DNA of 64,000 bases from JAENVT01 sp039931555 (lineage in GTDB: Bacteria > Actinomycetota > Acidimicrobiia > Acidimicrobiales > Ilumatobacteraceae): positions 1-64,000 of the forward strand of contig JBDTRP010000141.1 in NCBI GenBank assembly GCA_039931555.1, given 5' to 3'. Of the stretch, positions 43,240 to 51,817 are shown piece by piece. Below the pieces are notes generated by a model. It had not been told where the DNA came from and searched no databases. It worked only from the letters and a program-made list of their open reading frames with translations. The translations under genes and the position numbers were made by a program. The stretch's first letter is position 1. Every line of letters starts with the position of its first letter.

Positions 43240-44646
43240 TCAGTAGAACCCGCCGGTGGCGTACTCGTGCGAGTGGCCATCGGATGAGGCGACCAGCGTG
43301 GCGAAGCGCTCCACGTTGTCGCAGAACCGGTCGACATCAGCGCTGGTGTGCATCGGCGAGATCGTCCACTGCTCGCTCTTGCCCCACGGCGCCATGAAGA
43401 CGCCGCCGTTGTGCTGGACGAGAAAGTGCAGATGGCTGAGGCCGGTGTCCATCGCCAGGAAGTCGCGACAGTTACGTGCCGGAGTGTCGCCGAACACCAG
43501 CGAGCCCTTGAAGCCGAAGGCGTAGCCGTAGCCCGCCACGCCGTGCTGCTGCAACGTCCTCATCGAGCGATCGAACATCGTCTGTGAACGCGTTCCGGCC
43601 TCGCGGTAGGCGTCGTCGGTGAGCACCTCGGTCAACATCGCCCGTGCTGCGGCCATCATCAGCGGGTTGCCGTTGAACGTGCCGACCTGGTCGTAGCGCC
43701 CATCGCTGATCGCGGCCATCACCTCGTGCGTGCCGCCGATCGCGCCGCACGGCAGGCCGCCGGCGAGCGCCTTGGCGAGGCACACGATGTCGGGGGTCAC
43801 GCCGAACAAACCGGTCGAACCACCGGGGTGAACGCTGAGCCCGGTCTTGACCTCGTCGAACGCCAACAACACGTCGTAACGACGAGTGAGTTGTCGAACG
43901 CCCTCGAGGTATCCGGGGGCGGGCGGGATGATGCCGGCGTTCATCATCATCGGCTCCATGATCATCCCGGCGATCGAGCCCGGGTTGTCGTGCAGCACCC
44001 GCTCGAGCGCGACGAGATCGTTGAACGGCACCAGATGCACGAGATCAGCCATCGCCTGCGGGATGCCGGCGGCGGCGACGCGGTGCGGGTGGTCGGCCGG
44101 GCCGAGCATGTCGAGGTTGCGCCACTGCGAGACCATGACTGCGTCGTGATGGCCGTGATACGTGCCCTCGATCTTGATGATCGCATCACGACCGGTGATG
44201 GCGCGCATGAGGTGGACGGCATCCATCGTGGCTTCGGTGCCCGAGTTGTTGAATCGCCACAGGGGCAGCCCGAACCGCTTGGCCAGTTCGCGGGCGACCA
44301 CGATCGAATCGTCGGTCGGCTGGGCGAAGTGGGTTCCTTGCGTGACGCGCCGCTGCACTGCTTCGACGATCGCCGGATTGGCGTGACCGGCGACCATCAC
44401 GCCGTAGCCACCGTGCAGGTCGACGTACTCGGTGCCGTCGACGTCCCACACCCTCGATCCACGGCCGTGGCTGACCCACACGGCGGCAGGACGCGAGATC
44501 ATCCAGTTCGACGTTGCCCCACCGGCCAACACCCCTGCGGCCTCTTCTGACCGGGCGATCGATTGCGGCACACGGGCCAGGAAGCGGCGCTCCTCCTCTT
44601 CGATCAACGAATCGATCGTGACGGACTTGGTTTCGATGACGGCCAC
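43240..44646 (-). CDS. Class III aminotransferase (GSAM-like), first of two
   Basis: A 468-residue PLP enzyme: VWDVDGTEYVDLHGGYGVMV, FNNSGTEATMDAVHLMRAIT, TYHGHHDAVMVS, LLAFDEVKTGLSVHPGGSTG and the PLP lysine in CLAKALAGGLPCGAIGG. It resembles glutamate-1-semialdehyde aminomutase but is longer at the N-terminus, and a heme-type HemL is not expected in this context. It probably transaminates an omega-amino or amino-acid product. It is the first gene of a leftward five-gene operon, with the double operator 20 bp upstream of its ATG. Confidence 0.85.
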   Translation of the reverse strand: MAVIETKSVTIDSLIEEEERRFLARVPQSIARSEEAAGVLAGGATSNWMISRPAAVWVSHGRGSRVWDVDGTEYVDLHGGYGVMVAGHANPAIVEAVQRRVTQGTHFAQPTDDSIVVARELAKRFGLPLWRFNNSGTEATMDAVHLMRAITGRDAIIKIEGTYHGHHDAVMVSQWRNLDMLGPADHPHRVAAAGIPQAMADLVHLVPFNDLVALERVLHDNPGSIAGMIMEPMMMNAGIIPPAPGYLEGVRQLTRRYDVLLAFDEVKTGLSVHPGGSTGLFGVTPDIVCLAKALAGGLPCGAIGGTHEVMAAISDGRYDQVGTFNGNPLMMAAARAMLTEVLTDDAYREAGTRSQTMFDRSMRTLQQHGVAGYGYAFGFKGSLVFGDTPARNCRDFLAMDTGLSHLHFLVQHNGGVFMAPWGKSEQWTISPMHTSADVDRFCDNVERFATLVASSDGHSHEYATGGFY

Positions 44647-44666
44647 TTCGGCCTCTCCCTTTCTCG

Positions 44667-44703
44667 TACTGACTGGCGAGTCAGTAATACTGACTCACGA
44701 GTC
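44667..44703. promoter_or_regulatory. Double TetR-type operator between divergent aminotransferase genes
   Basis: TACTGACT-ggcg-AGTCAGTA (44667-44686) is a perfect 8-bp inverted repeat. TACTGACT-cac-GAGTC (44688-44703) is a second, shorter copy directly after it. Such sites are typical for TetR-family repressors. Location between the leftward operon (44646) and rightward gene (44786) implies joint control. No TetR gene is in the window. Confidence 0.6.
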
Positions 44704-44785
44704 TACTTGATCGCGATGCGCGGCAAGAACCGGAGCGGATCGGAGCGTTTCGTCCGGCACGTAGATCGCGGGCATACTGTGGTCG

Positions 44786-46078
44786 ATGACCACAGAGAGT
44801 GCTTTTGTGCCGGTCGTGGAGCGCATGCGACGCGACACCGCCGACCGCAACCCTGCCTCACGAGCCCAGTATGAACGCGCTCGCGCCGTGCTCCCGGGAG
44901 GCAGCACCCGCACGATCTTGCACCACGCCCCGTTCCCGCTCACGTTCGTCAGCGGCGATGGCGGCACCCTGACCGACGCGGATGGCCATCGCTACGTCGA
45001 CCTGGTTGGCGACTACACCGCGGGCCTCCTCGGCCATTCCGAGCGACGCGTGCACGCAGCAGTTGCCGAGGCACTGGCGACCAACACCAGCGTCGGAGGC
45101 GTGCACCCCGCCGAGATCCGATTCGCCGAGCTCGTCTGCAATCGGTTCGGCCACCAGCGCGTCCGCTTCACCAACTCGGGCACGGAAGCCAACCTGATGG
45201 CCATCACGCTGGCGCGGATCGTCACCGGCCGCTCGATGATCATGGTGATGCACGGCGGCTACCACGGTGGGGTGTTCTTCTACTCGAACGGCAACGCACC
45301 CTGGAACGCTCCGTTCCCGACCGTGATCGCGCCGTACAACGACCTCGACGGATGCGAGGCGTTGATCGAAGAGTACGAGCTCGACCTCGCTGCGGTGATC
45401 GTCGAGCCGATGCTCGGGTCCGGCTGCGTCCCGGCCGACGCGCGCTTCCTCAGCGGGTTGGCCAATGCCACGCAGCAAGCCGGTGCCATCTTGATCACCG
45501 ATGAGGTGATGACATCGCGGCACGGTCCACGTGGTCTCGCCGACCTCATGGGTGTGCGCCCCGACATCGCCACGTTCGGCAAGTACTTCGCCGGCGGGTT
45601 CTCATTCGGCGCGTTTGCCGGGCGCGCCGATCTGCTCGACCGCTTCGACGCGACCAAGCCCGACTCGATCCCCCATGCCGGCACCTTCAACAACAACATC
45701 GCCACCATGTCGGCGGGCTGTGTGGTCATGTCGGAACTGTTCACCTCCGACACCGCGATCACGCTGACCGCGCGGGGCGATGAACTGCGGGCTCGCATCG
45801 ACGATGTGTTACATCAGCACAAGCTGCCGTTGACCGTCACCGGGTTCGGTTCGATGAACGCTGTGCACGCCCTCGAGCGCAGGCCACGGAACGGGACCGA
45901 CCTGTTGGAACGCGATTCGGTCCTGCAAGAAGCCTTGTTCCTGGCGCTGCTGCAACGGGGGGTCTACACCGCGCCTCGCGGCAGCCTCAACCTCGGTCTG
46001 GCCGTGACCGACCGAGACCTCGAGCACTACATCGGCGCGCTCGACGAGGCGCTGAGCGAACTCGGCGACGTGCTGTAG
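44786..46078 (+). CDS. Class III aminotransferase (GSAM-like), second of two
   Basis: A 430-residue PLP enzyme related to but clearly different from the one at 43240. It starts with a substrate-region lead-in (ARAVLPGGSTRTILHHAPFP), then DADGHRYVDLVGDYTAGLLG, FTNSGTEANLMAITLARIVT, MHGGYHGGVFFYSNGNAPWN, LITDEVMTSRHGPRGLADLM and the lysine in FGKYFAGGFSFGAFAG. The GGSTR start is common in GSAM-like enzymes acting on beta- or gamma-amino acids. Its last 52 bases overlap the convergent trmB. It shares the double operator with the Rieske operon. Confidence 0.85.
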   Translation: MTTESAFVPVVERMRRDTADRNPASRAQYERARAVLPGGSTRTILHHAPFPLTFVSGDGGTLTDADGHRYVDLVGDYTAGLLGHSERRVHAAVAEALATNTSVGGVHPAEIRFAELVCNRFGHQRVRFTNSGTEANLMAITLARIVTGRSMIMVMHGGYHGGVFFYSNGNAPWNAPFPTVIAPYNDLDGCEALIEEYELDLAAVIVEPMLGSGCVPADARFLSGLANATQQAGAILITDEVMTSRHGPRGLADLMGVRPDIATFGKYFAGGFSFGAFAGRADLLDRFDATKPDSIPHAGTFNNNIATMSAGCVVMSELFTSDTAITLTARGDELRARIDDVLHQHKLPLTVTGFGSMNAVHALERRPRNGTDLLERDSVLQEALFLALLQRGVYTAPRGSLNLGLAVTDRDLEHYIGALDEALSELGDVL

Positions 46079-46731
46079 AGCAAGTCCACTGCGCAGCGAC
46101 CTTCGTCGACGCCACGTTGCTCGAATCGGGTGATCGGCCGCCACGCTGGTCGGTCGATCACCCCGCCGCTCAGACCTACGTCGGCATCGCACACCTCACG
46201 CATCCGCTCGGCGTACTCGGCGGAATCGGTGGCCATGTGGATCGTGCCCTCGTCGCGCAACAGGCGCGCCAACTGCGTCACGATGTCGGGTCGGATGAGA
46301 CGCCGCTTGCGCTGACGTCGCTTCGGCCACGGGTCGGGGAAGAACACCCGCATTGCCGCGAGCGATCGTGCGGGGATGCGCGCCACGAAATCCATCGCAT
46401 CACCTTCGACGACACGTACGTTGCGCAGCCCACGCGCCTCAACGGCCTCGAGCACCGCGGCGACACCCGGCGTGTGTACATCGATGCCGATCACACACTC
46501 GTTCGGGCGCAACTCGGCCAGTTCGATCAGCGCCTCGCCGCCACCGAACCCGATGTCGAGCACGACGTCTGCAGCAGCGCCGAAGGCTGGGCCGAAGATC
46601 TCACCGAACGCCAACTGCGGGCCCTCCACCGGCAACCCCCACCTCGTCATCGACCGCTCGTACGAGTCGAGGCGCGTCATCGACAAGCTGCGCCTGCGCG
46701 GCTTGAACGAGCGTTGCGGAGGATGCGTCAT
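46027..46731 (-). CDS. trmB: tRNA (guanine-N7)-methyltransferase TrmB
   Basis: A 234-residue SAM methyltransferase: RSFKPRRRSLSMTRLDSYER, VLDIGFGGGEALIELAEL (SAM loop), NECVIGIDVHTPGVA, VFFPDPWPKRRQRKRRLI and DSAEYAERMREV. It makes m7G46 in tRNA. ATG 46731 gives the family's N-terminus; the frame further upstream is not supported. The 3' end runs 52 bp into the end of the convergent aminotransferase, with a Ser-rich tail that may be non-functional. Confidence 0.9.
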   Translation of the reverse strand: MTHPPQRSFKPRRRSLSMTRLDSYERSMTRWGLPVEGPQLAFGEIFGPAFGAAADVVLDIGFGGGEALIELAELRPNECVIGIDVHTPGVAAVLEAVEARGLRNVRVVEGDAMDFVARIPARSLAAMRVFFPDPWPKRRQRKRRLIRPDIVTQLARLLRDEGTIHMATDSAEYAERMREVCDADVGLSGGVIDRPAWRPITRFEQRGVDEGRCAVDLLYSTSPSSLSASSSAPM

Positions 46732-46793
46732 GGCAGCAGGTGTCGACACGGGACGATGATGGTAGCGGCCGCAAACGTGCAAGGCTGAAGACC

Positions 46794-47123
46794 ATGGCGT
46801 GGTTAGTCACGGAGGGCCGAGTGCTGGCCTCATGCGAATCAGCGACGCAGCGGCGAACCAAGGGTCGCGGGCTTCTCGGCCGCGACAGCATCGAGGGAGC
46901 ACTGGTGCTGACCGAGTGCCGTTGGGTGCACACTCTTGGCATGCACTTTGCTCTCGATGTCGCCTATCTCGATGAAAATGGGATCGTCGTGAAGACAGTG
47001 CACATGCGCCGCCACCGCGTGGGCGCGCCCGTGTGGCGGGCACGAGCAGTCATCGAGGCGCAAGAAGGCGCATTCGGTCGTTGGGGGCTCCGCGTTGGCG
47101 ACGTGGTGGAGGTTCGCGAATGA
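46794..47123 (+). CDS. DUF192 family protein
   Basis: A 109-residue DUF192 protein (RTKGRGLLGRDSIEGALVLT, WVHTLGMHFALDVAYLDENG, RARAVIEAQEGAFGRWGLRV). The family is a small beta-rich domain of unknown role, often next to secretion or methylation genes. ATG 46794; its end overlaps rsmI by ATGA. Confidence 0.82.
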   Translation: MAWLVTEGRVLASCESATQRRTKGRGLLGRDSIEGALVLTECRWVHTLGMHFALDVAYLDENGIVVKTVHMRRHRVGAPVWRARAVIEAQEGAFGRWGLRVGDVVEVRE

Positions 47124-47956
47124 CGGGAACACTCGTCCTCGTGGCCACCCCCATCGGAAACCTCGGCGATCTCTCACCGCGCGCCGTCGCGACACTGCAG
47201 TCGTCGTCGTTGATCCTGTGCGAAGACACCCGCCACTCCGGCAAGCTGCTGACCCACGCCGGGATCAGCGGCGTTCGGCTGGCCGTGTGCAACGAGCACA
47301 CCGAGACCGAGCGCAGCCGCGACGTTCTGGTGCAGTTGGACGCCGGCCACACGGTCTCGTTGATCACCGATGCCGGCACACCTGGTATATCCGATCCGGG
47401 ATCCCGCCTGGTGCGTGCCGTGCTCGACGCGGGCTACACGGTGTCTGCGGTGCCCGGTCCCGCTGCGTTCGTGATGGCCCTGGTCGTCAGCGGGTTCGAC
47501 ACTGCCCGCTTCATCTTCGACGGCTTCTTGCCCCGGTCCGGACGCGAGCGCGGATCACGGCTGGCGACGATCGCCGCCGAAGCGCGCACGACCGTGATCT
47601 ACGAAGCCCCCCACCGCATCGAGCGCACGGTGATCGACTTGGCCGAAGCCTGCGGCGGCGCGCGCCGCGTCGCGATCGCGCGCGAGTTGACAAAGCTCTA
47701 CGAAACCGTCTGGCGCGGCACCCTCGACGCGGCGACGACCCATGTGAAGACAACCGCCCCACGGGGCGAGTACGTGATCGTGCTCGAGGGTGTTCCGCCA
47801 CGCGGTGAGGTCAGCGACGACGAGATCCGTTCGGCGCTGCACGCGGCACTCGACGGCCACAGTCGCAAGGACGCGGTGGCAGAGGTGGTCGACCAACTCG
47901 AGGTGCCCAAACGGCGCGTCTACGACCTGGCCCTGGCGGTGAGCCGAGATGACTGA
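47120..47956 (+). CDS. rsmI: 16S rRNA (cytidine1402-2'-O)-methyltransferase RsmI
   Basis: A 278-residue tetrapyrrole-methylase-fold enzyme: LVLVATPIGNLGDLSPRAVA, LCEDTRHSGKLL, ISLITDAGTPGISDPGSRLV-type motif (here SLITDAGTPGISDPGSRLVR), VPGPAAFVMALVVSGFDTAR, FIFDGFLP and YEAPHRIERTV. It methylates C1402 in the decoding centre. It is linked by overlaps to DUF192 (ATGA) and the HAD gene (8 nt). Confidence 0.92.
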   Translation: MTGTLVLVATPIGNLGDLSPRAVATLQSSSLILCEDTRHSGKLLTHAGISGVRLAVCNEHTETERSRDVLVQLDAGHTVSLITDAGTPGISDPGSRLVRAVLDAGYTVSAVPGPAAFVMALVVSGFDTARFIFDGFLPRSGRERGSRLATIAAEARTTVIYEAPHRIERTVIDLAEACGGARRVAIARELTKLYETVWRGTLDAATTHVKTTAPRGEYVIVLEGVPPRGEVSDDEIRSALHAALDGHSRKDAVAEVVDQLEVPKRRVYDLALAVSRDD

Positions 47957-48860
47957 ACACCACCCCACAGAGGCATCGCCGATCGACGTCGCCCCGGCCG
48001 AGCGATCACCCGCCGACGTCGTTCGCGCCGAACTGCCACCGACCGGGTTCGCACCGTACGTGGCGGGCGGGCCCAGCGCGGCGTTCTTCGATCTCGACCG
48101 CACGTTGATCAGTGGGTCGAGCGCGTTCGTGCTCGGTGTCGCCGCGTGGCGCGCCGGACTCGTTCCGCCCGGGCAGTTCGGCAAGGACGCCGTGGGCGCG
48201 ATCGCCTTTCGATTCAGCGGCGCCAGCGACGACACCTCGAACGGCGTGCGCGATCGAATCCTCGGCGCGGTCAAGGGCGTTCGCGTCGAGGACCTTGTCG
48301 CGCTGAACGCCGACATCGTCCCCAAGCTGCTCGCCAAGGTGCGCCCCGAGGCCCAGGCACTCGTCGATCGGCACCGACACGCGGGGCGGGCGACGTACAT
48401 CGTCTCGGCATCGCCCGTCGAACTGGTCGAACCACTGGCGAAAGCGCTCGGTATGACGGCCGGGATCGGCACGGTCAGCGCGATCGCCGACGGCGTGTAC
48501 ACCGGCGAACTGGCCGGACCCTTCTGCTACGGCCCGGGAAAGGTGGAGGCGATCGCCGAACTGGCGAGATGGGAGAACTACGACCTCGCCCAGTGCTACG
48601 CCTACAGCGATTCGGCCAGCGACCTGCCGATGATGGAAGCCGTCGGACATCCGGTCGCTGTCAATCCCGACGCCAAGCTCGAGCGCATCGCCCATCACAA
48701 CGGCTGGCCGATCGTGGTGTTCAGCAAGCGCACCAAGGCCGTCGTGCGCCGCACCACGCAGGCCCTCGGGACGGCAGGGGTTGCGGCCGCCGGGTTCGCC
48801 GCCGGCACTCGCTATGCCAGCCGCTACGCCCGCGGTCGCATCTTCGGTATACGGCGCTAG
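47949..48860 (+). CDS. HAD-IB family phosphatase (SerB-like)
   Basis: A 303-residue HAD hydrolase: FFDLDRTLISGSSAFVLGVA (nucleophile DxD), YIVSASPVELVEPLAKALGM (motif II Ser), and YAYSDSASDLPMMEAVGHPV (motif IV). The first 45 residues are a Pro/Ala/Glu-rich leader, and the end (FAAGTRYASRYARGRI) may be membrane-associated. HAD-IB proteins dephosphorylate phosphoserine or lipid phosphates; the substrate is not clear. It overlaps rsmI by 8 nt. Confidence 0.85.
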   Translation: MTEHHPTEASPIDVAPAERSPADVVRAELPPTGFAPYVAGGPSAAFFDLDRTLISGSSAFVLGVAAWRAGLVPPGQFGKDAVGAIAFRFSGASDDTSNGVRDRILGAVKGVRVEDLVALNADIVPKLLAKVRPEAQALVDRHRHAGRATYIVSASPVELVEPLAKALGMTAGIGTVSAIADGVYTGELAGPFCYGPGKVEAIAELARWENYDLAQCYAYSDSASDLPMMEAVGHPVAVNPDAKLERIAHHNGWPIVVFSKRTKAVVRRTTQALGTAGVAAAGFAAGTRYASRYARGRIFGIRR

Positions 48861-48877
48861 TCGCGGGCAGAACTCCC

Positions 48878-48960
48878 TTGCCCCGACCACCGGCATCCGG
48901 CGTATCCTTGGCGACGTGAGAACACCGACTCGAACCCGTCGAATGCGCACCGGCTTCTAA
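48878..48960 (+). promoter_or_regulatory. Promoter and possible leaderless 14-codon upstream ORF before metG
   Basis: TTGCCC (48878) and TATCCT (48903-48908) with 19-bp spacing form a plausible promoter. Initiation about 7 nt downstream would fall on GTG 48916. That GTG opens a 14-codon frame (RTPTRTRRMRTGF) ending at TAA 48960, 39 nt before the metG GTG. Leaderless short ORFs ahead of aminoacyl-tRNA synthetase genes are often regulatory; this one is inference. Confidence 0.35.
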
Positions 48961-48999
48961 CCCAGCCGTCGTTTCGCCATTCTTCGAAAGGATCCAGTC

Positions 49000-50505
49000 G
49001 TGAGCAACTACTTCCTCACCACCCCCATTTACTACGTCACTGCCAAGCCGCACCTCGGCCACGCCTACACCACCATCGTCGCCGACGCCCTGGCCCGCTG
49101 GCATCGCCTGCTCGGCGACCACGTTCATTTCCTCACCGGCACCGACGAGCACGGCCAGAAGGTCCAGCAAGCCGCCGAGGCCGCCGGGTTGTCGCCACAG
49201 GAGTTCACCGACTCGATCGCCCCGCTGTACCAGCAGGCGTGGGAGCAGTTGAACATCTCCAACGACGATTTCATCCGCACCACCGAGCAACGCCACAAGA
49301 TCGGCGTCGCCGAGCTGCTGCAGCGTTGCTACGACGCCGGCGACATCGAACTCGACATCTACAAGGGCAAGTACTGCATCGCCTGCGAGGAGTACTACAC
49401 CGACGACGAGCTCGACCCGGGCGACCTGTGCCGGATCCACCATCTACCTGTCGAGCACGTCGAGGAGGAGAACTACTTCTTCCGGCTCAGTCGCTTCCAG
49501 GATCGACTTCTGGATTGGTACGCCGCGCATCCCGGTGCGATCGTGCCCGAGTTCCGTGGCAACGAAGCGCTCGGGCTCATCCGTGGTGGCTTGCGCGACT
49601 TCTCGGTCAGCCGCACCAGCCTGACGTGGGGAATCCCGCTGCCGTGGGATGCCAAGCACGTCGCCTACGTGTGGTTCGACGCCCTCGCCAACTACCTCAC
49701 CGCCGTCGGCTACGGCACCGACTCCGAACGGTTCGAGAGCTGGTGGCCGGCGCATCATCTGATCGGCAAGGACATCATCCGCCACCACTGCGTCTACTGG
49801 CCGGCGATGCTGATCAGTGCCGGGATCGAGCCGCCCGCCGGATGGGCTGTCGGCGGCTGGCTGCTGGTGGGCGGCGAGAAGATGAGCAAGACCACCGGCA
49901 ACGTGGTCAACCCGCTCGACCTCGTTGCCGACATCGGCCTCGACGGGTTCCGCTACTACATCCTCGCCGAAACCCCCTACGGCAACGATGGCGACTTCAC
50001 CTACGAAGGCCTGATCGGCCGATACAACTCCGATCTCGCCAACAACCTCGGCAACCTGCTTGCCCGAGTGGCCACTGTCGTCACCAAGAAGTGCGGTGGC
50101 ATCGGCCCGGCACCCCGAGCCGACTCGCCGTTGGCCACGGCTGCTGCCGCGGCGTACGCGGCGACCGCTGCCGGGTGGGCGGAGTCCGCGCCCAGCCGCG
50201 CCCTCGACGCAACGTGGAGCCTGATCCGCGCCACCAATGCCCATCTCGAGACCAACGAACCATGGAAGGCGGAGCCGGGCCCGGAGGTCGACGCGGTGAT
50301 GGGCGACGCCCTGGAGGCCCTGCGCATCGTGGCCGTGCTGGCCTTGCCGGCGATCCCCGAGACGTGCCAGACGGTGTGGGAGCGGCTGGGCCTCATCGGT
50401 CGCGTCGATGATCAGCGCCTGCCGGTGGCAGCCGAGTGGGGCCGATACCCCGGTGGGCTCGCGGTGACCAAGGGCGAGTCGCTGTTCCCGCGCAGGGCGG
50501 TGTGA
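49000..50505 (+). CDS. metG: Methionyl-tRNA synthetase
   Basis: A 501-residue class I synthetase. HIGH is HLGHAY, the KMSKS loop is GEKMSKTTGN, and the connective peptide has a zinc-knuckle (CIACEEYYTDDELDPGDLCR, IHH). Tryptophan/Met pocket region RTSLTWGIPLPWDAKHVAYV is conserved. It charges tRNA-Met. GTG start after GAAAGGATCC. It lacks the C-terminal tRNA-binding extension, as in other actinobacterial enzymes. Confidence 0.95.
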   Translation: MSNYFLTTPIYYVTAKPHLGHAYTTIVADALARWHRLLGDHVHFLTGTDEHGQKVQQAAEAAGLSPQEFTDSIAPLYQQAWEQLNISNDDFIRTTEQRHKIGVAELLQRCYDAGDIELDIYKGKYCIACEEYYTDDELDPGDLCRIHHLPVEHVEEENYFFRLSRFQDRLLDWYAAHPGAIVPEFRGNEALGLIRGGLRDFSVSRTSLTWGIPLPWDAKHVAYVWFDALANYLTAVGYGTDSERFESWWPAHHLIGKDIIRHHCVYWPAMLISAGIEPPAGWAVGGWLLVGGEKMSKTTGNVVNPLDLVADIGLDGFRYYILAETPYGNDGDFTYEGLIGRYNSDLANNLGNLLARVATVVTKKCGGIGPAPRADSPLATAAAAAYAATAAGWAESAPSRALDATWSLIRATNAHLETNEPWKAEPGPEVDAVMGDALEALRIVAVLALPAIPETCQTVWERLGLIGRVDDQRLPVAAEWGRYPGGLAVTKGESLFPRRAV

Positions 50506-50512
50506 CCCGGCG

Positions 50513-51271
50513 GTGTCCTACACCGACAGTCATTGCCATCTGTACGACACGCGAGGCGTGCCGGTCGACGACGTGATTGCCGCGGCGCGCGCCGCTGGGG
50601 TCACCACCATGATCAATGTCGGTTGCGACGCGGCCACGACCCACCAGGCCATTGAGGTTGCCGCGTCGCACGACAACATCTTCGCCACCGCCGGCCTTCA
50701 TCCGCACGAGGCCAAGCACGGCGTCGACACGATCCTGCCCTACGTCGACGACCCTCATGTGATCGCCATCGGCGAATGCGGCCTCGACTACTTCTACGAC
50801 CACTCGCCACACGACGCGCAGCGCGAAGCCTTTGCCACACAGATCCAACTGGCGCACGAGCGATCGCTGCCGCTGGTGATCCACACCCGAGACGCGTGGG
50901 CTGAAACGTTCGACATCCTCGATGCGGAGGGAGCGCCCGAACAGACCATCTTCCACTGCTTCGCCGGCGGGCCCGACGAGGCCCGCCAATGTCTCGAGCG
51001 CGGCGCATACCTGTCGTTCAGTGGCATCGTCACGTTCAAGACGGCGACGGACCTGCACGATGCCGCTCGGTTGTGCCCAATCGATCGAATGCTTGCTGAG
51101 ACCGACAGTCCGTACCTCGCTCCGGTCCCGCACCGCGGTCGGCCCAACCAACCCGCCTTCGTGACGCACGTCGTGAAGGCACTCGCTGACCTGCGGGGTG
51201 CGCCCCTCGACGAGGTGCGCGCCGCTACGGTGGCGAACACATGCCTTGCGTTCCCGGGTATTCGTCCGTAG
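50513..51271 (+). CDS. tatD: TatD-family metal-dependent deoxyribonuclease
   Basis: A 252-residue TIM-barrel hydrolase: YTDSHCHLYD, TAGLHPHEAKHG, IAIGECGLDYFYDHSPHDAQ, LVIHTRDAW, HCFAGGPDEA, ETDSPYLAPVPHRGRPNQP. All metal ligands are present. It is a 3'-5' exonuclease in DNA quality control. GTG start 7 bp after metG; the order metG-tatD-rpf slot-ksgA-ispE is the actinobacterial one. Confidence 0.92.
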   Translation: MSYTDSHCHLYDTRGVPVDDVIAAARAAGVTTMINVGCDAATTHQAIEVAASHDNIFATAGLHPHEAKHGVDTILPYVDDPHVIAIGECGLDYFYDHSPHDAQREAFATQIQLAHERSLPLVIHTRDAWAETFDILDAEGAPEQTIFHCFAGGPDEARQCLERGAYLSFSGIVTFKTATDLHDAARLCPIDRMLAETDSPYLAPVPHRGRPNQPAFVTHVVKALADLRGAPLDEVRAATVANTCLAFPGIRP

Positions 51272-51305
51272 CCTTTTCCCCGTCCCACGGACGGGAAACC
51301 TCACA

Positions 51306-51815
51306 ATGAACTCCTACGACCGCCGTCGCCTCGCACTCGCCACCATCTTCACGGTGGCAGCGCTCCCGGCGTTGTGGATCATCAATCGCAACGATGCGGG
51401 TTCAGCGGCGCCGGCATTGGGCGCAGCGGGAGTTCCTCAGGTCGGCGCCAACCAGGCCCCGTCGACGTCGGCATACTCACCAGATCCGCCGATCTTCCTC
51501 AATGGTCCGCCTTCGGGAGCCGACCCCGCCGTCGTCGACATCATCATCCCGCCGGGGCCAACCGCAACCGAGGCCACCGGGAAGGCGAGCTTCCGCCGCT
51601 TTGCAGACCCCACCAAGCGGCCGTGCACGACGGCGCTGGCACCGTGGGGGTCGGTGCTGACCGTGACCAACACCGACAACGGACAGACCACGACGTGCAC
51701 CAACAGCATCAGCACGCCGCTGCCCGCAGGCGTCGACATCGTCTTGCACACCGACCTGTTCACCGTCATCAGCGATCTGGCCGACGCACCCGTGCCGGTT
51801 CGTATCAGCTGGTAG
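51306..51815 (+). CDS. Exported RlpA-like double-psi beta-barrel protein
   Basis: A 169-residue protein with a signal anchor (LALATIFTVAALPALWIINR), a Pro-rich linker and a C-terminal domain resembling a double-psi beta-barrel (CTTALAPWGSVLTVTNTDNG, VISDLADAPVPVRISW). It occupies the place of rpfB between tatD and ksgA but has no transglycosylase-type Rpf domain and only 170 residues. The barrel's catalytic Asp is not obvious, so it may bind glycans without cutting. ATG 51306. Confidence 0.6.
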   Translation: MNSYDRRRLALATIFTVAALPALWIINRNDAGSAAPALGAAGVPQVGANQAPSTSAYSPDPPIFLNGPPSGADPAVVDIIIPPGPTATEATGKASFRRFADPTKRPCTTALAPWGSVLTVTNTDNGQTTTCTNSISTPLPAGVDIVLHTDLFTVISDLADAPVPVRISW

Positions 51816-51817
51816 GC

